A stretch of DNA of 64,000 nucleotides from Flavobacterium seoulense (GTDB taxonomy: Bacteria; Bacteroidota; Bacteroidia; Flavobacteriales; Flavobacteriaceae), in NCBI RefSeq assembly GCF_000695795.1, contig NZ_JNCA01000020.1, forward strand, positions 18,885 to 82,884. The letters run 5' to 3'. The notes beneath the pieces were generated by a model. It saw only the letters and a list, made by a program, of their open reading frames with translations. It was not told the origin of the DNA and did no database searches. Both the position numbers and the translations under genes were made by a program. Each line of letters begins with the position of its first letter. Position 1 is the first letter of the stretch. Below, in pieces: positions 53,557-60,268 of this stretch.

Positions 53557-54495
53557 TTAATTTACAGTAAAACTAAATACTGTACTCTTCGCACTAGTAT
53601 TTCCTGCAGCATCAAAAGCTTTTGTATGCCAATAATAAGTTCCAGTAGTTAGTGTTGTATTAGAATAAGGACTTGTAGCTTCTGCTTTTAGCTTTAGAGC
53701 AGTCTCTGTGCTGTTAGTATAAATATAAATACTGTCCTTTTCAGCACTCCCTGGAATAGCAGTTCTACTCCACTGAAAACTGATGGTAGTATTAGAAGTT
53801 GTACTTGCATTCACCGGACTAACCAAAGTTGGTGTATTCGGAACGGTTTTATCCACTAAGATGGTTCTGGAAGTATATAATGTTTGTTTTTCGCCGTTGG
53901 TTGCTTTTACTCTCCATGAGTAATTTCCTTCTGGAAAAGTATAATCATAAGATGTTGTAGTCAGAGTTTCATCTAATTTAATAGTATTACTACTATCATA
54001 AACTTGTAATTGGTAATTGGTTGCTCCAATAATAGACTGCCAGGATAGACTTTGTAGTGGTGTTTTTGTAATTAGATTATTACTTGGAGTATTCAAAACC
54101 ACTGTATTACTTTGAAAATCATCATTATTAGCTACCGAGAAAAAGCGACTAGAATAATTTGTTTCATAAGCACTATTGAGTGCTCTTACTCTCCATTCAT
54201 AATTTGCAATAGCAAGTTGCTGATTGAAAGAAGTCGCTGTAATAGTGGTATCTAATACAATTTGGCTGGGATTTTCAAAACTGGGTTTAGCAATCTGCAA
54301 ACGGTATTTCGTAGCATCAGGAACAGCTTCCCAAGTGAAAGTAACGCCTGTAGCATTAAAACTAATATTATTGGCAGGTGCGACTAATTGTACTTCTTTT
54401 TTAGAAATATCAGTTTCCAAGAGTATTTCTTCGCAAGAAGTAACAGTGATTAAAAAAAAGCCGAAAAAAAGTTTAGAAAGTATAGTTTTCTTCAT
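53557..54495 (-). CDS. Lipoprotein with three fibronectin-III-like domains
   Basis: A 312-residue protein with a lipoprotein signal (LFFGFFLITVTSC, cysteine about residue 21). It then has three fibronectin type III-like domains of about 85-95 residues, each with a W...Y pattern: FTWEAVPDATKYRLQIAKP, LSWQSIIGATNYQLQVYDSS and FQWSRTAIPGSAEKDSIYIY. It may be an outer-membrane anchor or adhesin. It interrupts the array between proteins 11 and 12 in the same orientation. Function is unknown; a partner role for the array proteins is only inferred. Confidence 0.7.
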   Translation of the reverse strand: MKKTILSKLFFGFFLITVTSCEEILLETDISKKEVQLVAPANNISFNATGVTFTWEAVPDATKYRLQIAKPSFENPSQIVLDTTITATSFNQQLAIANYEWRVRALNSAYETNYSSRFFSVANNDDFQSNTVVLNTPSNNLITKTPLQSLSWQSIIGATNYQLQVYDSSNTIKLDETLTTTSYDYTFPEGNYSWRVKATNGEKQTLYTSRTILVDKTVPNTPTLVSPVNASTTSNTTISFQWSRTAIPGSAEKDSIYIYTNSTETALKLKAEATSPYSNTTLTTGTYYWHTKAFDAAGNTSAKSTVFSFTVN

Positions 54496-54575
54496 ATTGA
54501 TGATTTTAAAAGCATGCTATTATTTAAATGACAGTACTTGAGTTTATAATTTTACTTTATCGTATAAAAAACACT

Positions 54576-55307
54576 CTACATGTCAAACATTTTCTTTGCT
54601 TTTTTCTTTTTCTTAATCTTAGAATAAGTCTTTCCTTTACAGTTGGTATTACCCTCTACCATATCAGCAATGTACCAGTTCCCTTTCTCTGAAATTGCCC
54701 AACAAAAAGAACTGTACTGATAAGCCAAAATAGCCTCTGAGTTAATGTCTATTGTACTTGTTTTTTTACCAGACTTATATAAAGCGATACCATATTTATT
54801 CTCTTGTAAATTGATTAAATAATAAGTATCGGCTTGTCTAATTTTAGCAATCTCATCTGGATTTATACTAACAGCTATTCCTGATACCATTTTATATTTT
54901 TGAGTATCAACTAATAATTTAAAAACAGAAGCATTATGTACTGCATTCAATTCGGCTACCATTCCCGTCACATCTTGCAGCCTTATTGTAAGTAGTTCGG
55001 GTTTATTAGGCAGACTATCAACATAAACAATTTTTGATTGTTTTTGATTGAACTTTGCTTTAGCCGTGTATATTTTGTTAAGCTTTTTATTAAAAGGTAA
55101 TACTTCAATAGCGACCCTTATTTTATTTTCTAATTTAGGAAGTGTTCTTTCTTCAAAATCATTTTGTAAATCAAATAATGATTTGGATTGCCCAATACTT
55201 CCTAATTCGGGCGATCTGGGAGAAACTTTATAAGTATCATTTTTAATTCGAGTAGATTGACAACTTGAAAAAACAACTAGCAGTAGTACAAAAAAAATTC
55301 TTTTCAT
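54576..55307 (-). CDS. Lipoprotein of unknown function within array
   Basis: A 243-residue protein with a lipoprotein signal (MKRIFFVLLLVVFSSC). The soluble part has no motif I recognise; its middle (TIRLQDVTGMVAELNAVHNA, then ADTYYLINLQENKYGIALYK) is mixed alpha/beta, and the end is very basic (GKTYSKIKKKKKAKKMFDM). It lies 80 bases upstream of the FN3 lipoprotein gene. A palindrome at 55387-55407 precedes it, so these two lipoproteins may have their own promoter. Confidence 0.6.
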   Translation of the reverse strand: MKRIFFVLLLVVFSSCQSTRIKNDTYKVSPRSPELGSIGQSKSLFDLQNDFEERTLPKLENKIRVAIEVLPFNKKLNKIYTAKAKFNQKQSKIVYVDSLPNKPELLTIRLQDVTGMVAELNAVHNASVFKLLVDTQKYKMVSGIAVSINPDEIAKIRQADTYYLINLQENKYGIALYKSGKKTSTIDINSEAILAYQYSSFCWAISEKGNWYIADMVEGNTNCKGKTYSKIKKKKKAKKMFDM

Positions 55308-55386
55308 TAATATATATTTTGTAGTAAAAGTAACAAAAAACCATTTTGATTTTTAAAATTAGTTGATAAAAAAATGATTTTCTATT

Positions 55387-55407
55387 ATATCAATCTTAGA
55401 TTGATAT
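55387..55407. promoter_or_regulatory. Palindrome between array protein 12 and lipoprotein gene
   Basis: atatcaatct (55387-55396) and its exact complement agattgatat (55398-55407) flank a single t. It begins just after the stop of array protein 12 on the minus strand and lies 80 bases before the lipoprotein start. It could be a weak terminator or an operator; the T-run after it is poor. Confidence 0.4.
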
Positions 55408-55415
55408 GTAAAACA

Positions 55416-56282
55416 CTAATTTTTAGTTTTAAATTCCTCTTCGAGAACCGAAAGTCTATTAGATAAGTTATGGAAAGATTCGTTTTCTTTTTTTAATGTC
55501 TCTATTTCTTTGTTTTGTTGAATAAGGTAAAGTGTTAGCTCTTCGATTTTTTGAAGTAATTTAATATTCATTTCTCCCAAATTAATCCCGTCTGTTTTCA
55601 TTTCTTGGGCAGAAGCAATTTCTGGTAAATGTTTATTTTCTTTAACAAATTGATTTACAGATTCTATTGGAGGTAGATTATAACTGTTTTCAAAAACAAA
55701 ATCAGCTCCTGCATCAACAGTAACTTTAACTTCTCGTGAATTGATATTACCGGCAACAGTTAATAATGACGTCGGATTAGTTGTTCCTATTCCTACGTTA
55801 CCATTATTAATTGTCATTACTTCACCTGTCTGCCAATCCCAAAATCGCAATTCATGAAAAGCTATTCTATGAAATCCATTTTGTGATTCAAAACCAATTT
55901 CATCATTTACATTATACCCATCTAAAAATAAGTTTCCTTTAATATGTTGCGCTCCAATAAAAGTATTCGCCTCTTTTGTTGCTAATTCGTGCCAAGGATT
56001 CCAAACATTCAAATCGCCATTTTTAGTTCTAAAAGAAATATGATTTCCACCATCTGGACCGTAGTCAGAATTAATCTGACAATCATATCGGTTTGAAAGA
56101 CCACCAAAGCTAATCAAAGCTCCGCTCCATGGTGAACCTGCTGACACATAAGAAAAAGTATAACCTCCATTAAAAGTATCAACAGCACCTGCTGAAGAAA
56201 TATTAGATGTCGGTTGTAAGTTTTGTGCATCTAAATTAGACAAGAACACTAAGAGAAAAAGAGAGAGTATTTTATGTTTCAT
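55416..56282 (-). CDS. Array protein 12, tail class B
   Basis: A 288-residue secreted protein (signal MKHKILSLFLLVFLSNLDAQ). The body (GYTFSYVSAGSPWSGALISF, then FRTKNGDLNVWNPWHELATK) contains a knob-like W..W..L pattern. One motif, VGIGTTNPTSLLTV, precedes a class B tail that is the most divergent of its class (NSREVKVTVDAGADFVFENS, LPPIESVNQFVKENKHLPEI) and has LGEMN where other class B tails have LSEMN. A coiled coil ends it. It is 16 bases after array protein 13. Confidence 0.75.
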   Translation of the reverse strand: MKHKILSLFLLVFLSNLDAQNLQPTSNISSAGAVDTFNGGYTFSYVSAGSPWSGALISFGGLSNRYDCQINSDYGPDGGNHISFRTKNGDLNVWNPWHELATKEANTFIGAQHIKGNLFLDGYNVNDEIGFESQNGFHRIAFHELRFWDWQTGEVMTINNGNVGIGTTNPTSLLTVAGNINSREVKVTVDAGADFVFENSYNLPPIESVNQFVKENKHLPEIASAQEMKTDGINLGEMNIKLLQKIEELTLYLIQQNKEIETLKKENESFHNLSNRLSVLEEEFKTKN

Positions 56283-56298
56283 TGTTTTGATTTTAAAA

Positions 56299-57252
56299 TT
56301 ATTTTTTAGTCCTTAATTCTTCTTCGATACTTGAGAGTCTCTGAGATAATTTTTTGAAACTTTCATTTTCTTTTTGCAAAGCCTCTATTTCTAATGATTG
56401 CGCATTTATTTTCTTGCCTTGTTCTATTGCATAAAGCGTCAATTCTTCGATCTTCTGTAATAACTTAGCATTCATCTCACCCAAATTAATTCCTTTTTTA
56501 AGAACTTCTTCTTCACTAGGAATATTTTCTAAATGTCCCTTTTCTTTAATATGCTTTTCTACTTGTTCAAGTGTGGGTAAATTATACTCTTTTTTAAAAA
56601 CAAAATCTGACCAGCCTAGCATATCCACTTTTACTTCTTTGGAATGGATTGTTCCGTTGACATCTAATTTGTTATTCGGATTTGTTGTACCAATACCTAC
56701 ATTGTCCATAAAATAAGCATTTCTATTTTGATATGTTCCAGTTGTCGTGGCATAAGTCTCTATTGATGATTTATATGACAATTGTTCACCATTAGATACT
56801 TGAAAAGGTAATGTATTTTGAACACCATCATAAACAACTGGGTTTACAGGATAATTAGATTTGTAATGATAGGTTGTACCTCCACCTCTTAACCAAATTA
56901 TTATTTCCTGACCATATCCAGTAGGGGTAATATCTTGCCAGCCTGCCACAAATGAATTTCCTGCTACTACAATTGGTTTAAGATTTGCATCTATAAAATG
57001 TGAACCATGTCCCCATGAAGTTACATGAAAATTAAATACCGCCATTAAGGATCCTCTCCATGCACTATCTTCATGTACACTACTTCTTCCTAAAATCAAG
57101 TTTGTAGGAGCATTGTTGTACCAACCTCCATCATAAAAAGTTATAGGATAAAATTTATCAATATCCCCGCCAACATTAAAGCTACCAGATGTTTGTCCAA
57201 AAACAGCTTTATAAATAAATAGTAATAATATAATGAACAGTGATTTTTTCAT
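56299..57252 (-). CDS. Array protein 13, tail class A
   Basis: About 317 residues using the ATG at 57252, which begins a normal signal (MKKSLFIILLLFIYKAVFGQ) one base after the previous stop; the frame extends five codons further. The body (SGSFNVGGDIDKFYPITFYD through TTYHYKSNYPVNPVVYDGVQ) is a close relative of that in array protein 3. One VGIGTTNPNNKLDV motif is followed here by a class A tail (NGTIHSKEVKVDMLGWSDFV, GHLENIPSEEEVLKKGINLG), whereas array protein 3 has class B. The long coiled coil continues to the end. Confidence 0.78.
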   Translation of the reverse strand: MKKSLFIILLLFIYKAVFGQTSGSFNVGGDIDKFYPITFYDGGWYNNAPTNLILGRSSVHEDSAWRGSLMAVFNFHVTSWGHGSHFIDANLKPIVVAGNSFVAGWQDITPTGYGQEIIIWLRGGGTTYHYKSNYPVNPVVYDGVQNTLPFQVSNGEQLSYKSSIETYATTTGTYQNRNAYFMDNVGIGTTNPNNKLDVNGTIHSKEVKVDMLGWSDFVFKKEYNLPTLEQVEKHIKEKGHLENIPSEEEVLKKGINLGEMNAKLLQKIEELTLYAIEQGKKINAQSLEIEALQKENESFKKLSQRLSSIEEELRTKK

Positions 57253-57253
57253 T

Positions 57254-58315
57254 TTATTTGTTTTCAATTTTTTGTATTCTTTTTTCTAAAACTTTCTGTT
57301 TGTTTTTGAACGATTCATTCTCTTTTTTCATAGTATCATTTTGTTTCTTCATTTCAATCACATAAAGAGTCAATTCTTCAATCTTCTGCAATAATTTAGC
57401 ATTCATTTCTCCCAGATTAATTCCGTTTTTAAGAACTTCTTCTTCACTAGGAATGTTTGATAAATGCCCTTTTTCATTAATCTGTTTTTCTACTTCTTCA
57501 AGTGTTGGTAAAGTATACTCTTTTTTAAAAACAAAATCCGACCAGCCTGTCATATCCACTTTTACTTCTTTGGAATGGATTGTTCCATTTACATCAAGTT
57601 TATTTACTGGATTTATTTTTCCAATTCCTAAATTGCCACTTGGTGTCAATGATAAAGCAGTAATTTTACTAACATCTGATCCGTTCCAATATGATGTTTG
57701 AATTTTTAAACCTGAACCTGTCTGCCCATAATTACTTCCATTATTATCAATAATTGTTTTATAATATCTATCATTCCAGAGTTGATTTAATACCAGACTA
57801 GCACCATCCCCAGCCCAAGTCGATCCAATTAAATTTAAGACTGCTTGTCCCCCTGCATTTGTAGAAGTTTTTTTCATATCTATTAGACCTTCAGGATTAT
57901 TTGTTCCAATTCCAATATTACCATTTGAAGTAATACGCATTCTTTCATTACCAAAAGTTCCAAAAACTATATTCCCCATCATATCAGGTACCGTCGAGTA
58001 GCCCGACAGATCAATAAAAGTTTTAATCGAGTTTGTCCCTCCACCAGCTGATAGTCTTAAAAATCCATCATCGGCACCATTTCCAGAATAACTATAACCT
58101 CTAATTTCTCCATTTACCAAAATACTAGCCGAAACACTAGGCCTCAAAGAAGTATTAGTTAATCCTCCGTTTAAAGTAAGAGAGCCATTTAAAGTTAATT
58201 TACTTATCGGACTTAAAGTTCCAATACCAACATTCTCTCCATCAGTAGGAAAAATACTTTGAGCAATATTAATTTGCATTATAAAAGCAAATAATAATAA
58301 AATAATCCTTTTCAT
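57254..58315 (-). CDS. Array protein 14, tail class A
   Basis: About 353 residues from the ATG at 58315, 4 bases after the previous stop; the frame extends six codons further upstream. Signal MKRIILLLFAFIMQINIAQ. Three motifs: VGIGTLSPISKLTL, IGIGTNNPEGLIDM and LGIGKINPVNKLDV, with body segments between them (SILVNGEIRGYSYSGNGADD). The tail is class A (GTIHSKEVKVDMTGWSDFVF, KGHLSNIPSEEEVLKNGINL), and the coiled coil is long (MKKENESFKNKQKVLEKRIQ). Confidence 0.75.
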   Translation of the reverse strand: MKRIILLLFAFIMQINIAQSIFPTDGENVGIGTLSPISKLTLNGSLTLNGGLTNTSLRPSVSASILVNGEIRGYSYSGNGADDGFLRLSAGGGTNSIKTFIDLSGYSTVPDMMGNIVFGTFGNERMRITSNGNIGIGTNNPEGLIDMKKTSTNAGGQAVLNLIGSTWAGDGASLVLNQLWNDRYYKTIIDNNGSNYGQTGSGLKIQTSYWNGSDVSKITALSLTPSGNLGIGKINPVNKLDVNGTIHSKEVKVDMTGWSDFVFKKEYTLPTLEEVEKQINEKGHLSNIPSEEEVLKNGINLGEMNAKLLQKIEELTLYVIEMKKQNDTMKKENESFKNKQKVLEKRIQKIENK

Positions 58316-58319
58316 AATT

Positions 58320-59030
58320 CTATTTTTCTTCAATATTTAAAATCCTTTTTTCTAGCTCTGCCTGATTTTTTTCCATCTTAATGATATATAGAGTCAATTC
58401 TTCCACTTTCTTCAAAAGTGCCATGTTCATTTCTGCCAATTGAATTCCATTTTTTTCGAACTCTTGTGCTGAGGGAATTTCAGGTAAATGACTATTTTGG
58501 TTTACAAATTTTTCGACTTCTTGTAAAGTTCTTAGCTTATAATCCTTTGCAAAAACATAATCTGGTGCTGGAACATTTAAATCTACTTTTACTTCTTTTG
58601 AATGAATTGTCCCATTTACTGCAAGTTTAGAATCGGGATTTGTTGTGCCAATACCTACATCACCTAAAGATGTAATTCTCATTCTCTCTTCAGGAGTTGT
58701 TGTAAATACATTCCCTCCGCTGGTTGTATAAAAAGCCAAATGTGCTGGAGAATATTGATTTCCATCCCCTGCTTGCAATAGTTTAATAGATGCAGCATAA
58801 CCAATATTATAATGCTTGTAAAAATTGATAGCACCAAGCACTTCATTGTCTATCATAGCTTCAGTGTTTTTAGTAGATCCAATTGATAATGCTGTAGTCC
58901 AATCAGTAACTTCTAAATTACTTCTGGGATTTGTAACTCCAATACCAACACTACCCGTAGAAGGAAATGTATTTTGTCCAATAGACAATGATGTAATTAA
59001 AATAGTTAATAGTAGAATACTCTTTTTCAT
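58320..59030 (-). CDS. Array protein 15, tail class C, first gene of the array
   Basis: A 236-residue secreted protein (signal MKKSILLLTILITSLSIGQ). Two motifs, VGIGVTNPRSNLEV and VGIGTTNPDSKLAV, with one body segment (YKHYNIGYAASIKLLQAGDG). The tail is a variant class C: it begins like class A (NGTIHSKEVKVDL) and then continues as class C (APDYVFAKDYKLRTLQEVEK, HLPEIPSAQEFEKNGIQLAE). This looks like a hybrid tail. As the first gene after a promoter match, it probably opens the array transcript. Confidence 0.75.
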   Translation of the reverse strand: MKKSILLLTILITSLSIGQNTFPSTGSVGIGVTNPRSNLEVTDWTTALSIGSTKNTEAMIDNEVLGAINFYKHYNIGYAASIKLLQAGDGNQYSPAHLAFYTTSGGNVFTTTPEERMRITSLGDVGIGTTNPDSKLAVNGTIHSKEVKVDLNVPAPDYVFAKDYKLRTLQEVEKFVNQNSHLPEIPSAQEFEKNGIQLAEMNMALLKKVEELTLYIIKMEKNQAELEKRILNIEEK

Positions 59031-59155
59031 GTCTGAATTATTTTTTTCAACATATTATTTCTTACAAAAATAGAAATATTTACAATATTAATACTACAAA
59101 TAAAAAATTAAAAAAATATAAAAACTTGAAGTATATCCATACTAAACAGTAATAG
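59031..59155. promoter_or_regulatory. Promoter region of the array
   Basis: The minus strand reads TATTTTTG at 59072-59065, an exact TAnnTTTG match about 35 bases from the array's first start codon. TTG triplets lie upstream, but at spacings (10 or 24 bases) outside the usual 17-23. This is the best promoter candidate for the 16-kb leftward array. Confidence 0.45.
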
Positions 59156-59447
59156 TTAAAACAAAAAGATATATCCCAAATCGACTTAGCCAGTCAGTTA
59201 GGTATACATAAAGGTGTATTGGGAAGGTATGAGAGAAACGAAGTTTTTCCCTCCATTGATATTGCCCGTAAAATTGCCGATTCACGATGTATCTTAGACA
59301 ACCTTACGGGTAAAGAAGAGCACAGATTGATAAAAACACCAGTTCACATATTCTAGAAGTTTCTAAATTTGAACCCGAAGACCGCAATCATATTTTCTCG
59401 GCAATTGATGTCTTTATCCCTAAAAGGAAAATTCAAAGTATTCTATA
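59156..59447 (+). pseudogene. Decayed XRE-family transcriptional regulator
   Basis: On the plus strand, 59156 onward encodes KDISQIDLASQLGIHKGVLG, then RYERNEVFPSIDIARKIADS and LDNLTGKEEH: a helix-turn-helix of the XRE family. A stop closes this frame near 59356, but the next frame continues with HILEVSKFEPEDRNHIFSAI and DVFIPKRKIQSIL, the usual ending of the same family. So there is a frameshift near 59340. The 5' end is lost: an in-frame stop precedes residue 1. Such regulators often accompany phage or toxin genes. Confidence 0.65.
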
Positions 59448-59575
59448 AAAACAACAAAAAGCGACTCAATTTTTGCAACTTATATATCTCAACAAACAGA
59501 AAATTTATATAGTCACTAACTATGGAACATTGGGAAGCATTTTTTCTCATTTTAATGCTTTTAAGACAATATTAA

Positions 59576-59700
59576 AACAAAAAAGATGAGCAATATTGCT
59601 CATCTTAAATTATTTATTTACCTTAATAGCTCTACCTCAAAATATTATAAATACAAAATCTCATATCACTAAATATAAAACACTACATACAATCAAGCAT
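59576..59700 (-). repeat. Shared RHS-locus 3' flank, copy 2
   Basis: This stretch lies directly downstream of the leftward lipoprotein/RHS pair. It resembles 28580-28740: the terminator at 59583-59606, then attataaatacaaaatctc (59643-59661) against attataaattcaaaatctc in copy 1, then cactaa and aaaacactaca. The order is the same in both copies. Confidence 0.6.
59583..59606. terminator. Rho-independent terminator of second RHS operon
   Basis: A perfect 24-base palindrome (aagatgagcaat at 59583-59594 and its complement at 59595-59606). On the minus strand a run TTTTTTGTTTTA follows, giving a strong terminator about 110 bases past the lipoprotein stop. It is nearly the same as the terminator at 28581-28610. 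Confidence 0.8.
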
Positions 59701-59716
59701 CATTTGGGTATATCAC

Positions 59717-60268
59717 CTACTTTTTAAAATTTTTATCAATTAATACATCTTTTCCTGAGTAATCGTTTTGCATTATATAATAATTCATTTTGAAAAAGAA
59801 ATACATAATGCTTTTTTTAATATCTGGACTTAAATTACTTCTCAAATAAAACTTATCTTTAAAATCCGAACTTTCACAATACTTACTCTTTAAACCATCC
59901 AACCCATTTACTTTGAACTCGTTTGATATTGTCTCATTTAATTTAAAATTAAATTCAGAATTATTAATCAAATCCGATTTCGACAACAGATTTTTATTCA
60001 GTGCTTTAACTAAAAAATCATCAAAATTTTTAAAATCGCCATAATTATTCTCCTTGATAAAATACAACTGCCTTAAGCTGGTTACATATACTGTATTCCC
60101 CTTATTAATGAAAATCATCAAAGATTCATTGTGCAAGGGTAAATTAAAATTGTTGTCATTGGATAAATTTCTAACAAAATAATCATCATTTATCAATTCT
60201 TTTTTACAACTAAAAACTAAAAAAACTATGCCAATAAGTACAAATAATCTAATTTTAGCTATTTTCAT
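59717..60268 (-). CDS. Lipoprotein, candidate immunity protein of the metallopeptidase RHS toxin
   Basis: A 183-residue protein with a lipoprotein signal (KIRLFVLIGIVFLVFSC, cysteine about residue 21, then KKE). The soluble part is helical and charged, with no recognised domain. Its start overlaps the stop of the RHS toxin gene by four bases (ATGA), so the two are co-translated. Position, size and membrane anchoring fit an immunity protein for a toxin acting in the periplasm or entering through it. This is inferred from context. Confidence 0.65.
   Translation of the reverse strand: MKIAKIRLFVLIGIVFLVFSCKKELINDDYFVRNLSNDNNFNLPLHNESLMIFINKGNTVYVTSLRQLYFIKENNYGDFKNFDDFLVKALNKNLLSKSDLINNSEFNFKLNETISNEFKVNGLDGLKSKYCESSDFKDKFYLRSNLSPDIKKSIMYFFFKMNYYIMQNDYSGKDVLIDKNFKK

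Noticed and set aside
42966..59030. Phage tail-fibre locus or prophage
   Set aside because: Proteins have signal peptides and no capsid, terminase, portal or lysis genes are nearby.
42966..59030. Diversity-generating retroelement acting on the array
   Set aside because: No reverse transcriptase or template-repeat pair was seen; differences look like module exchange, not adenine-specific change.
58320..59030. Peptidase S74 / endosialidase-type chaperone tail
   Set aside because: The S74 pattern (SDxRLKxNI and related residues) is absent; the tail is of a different type.
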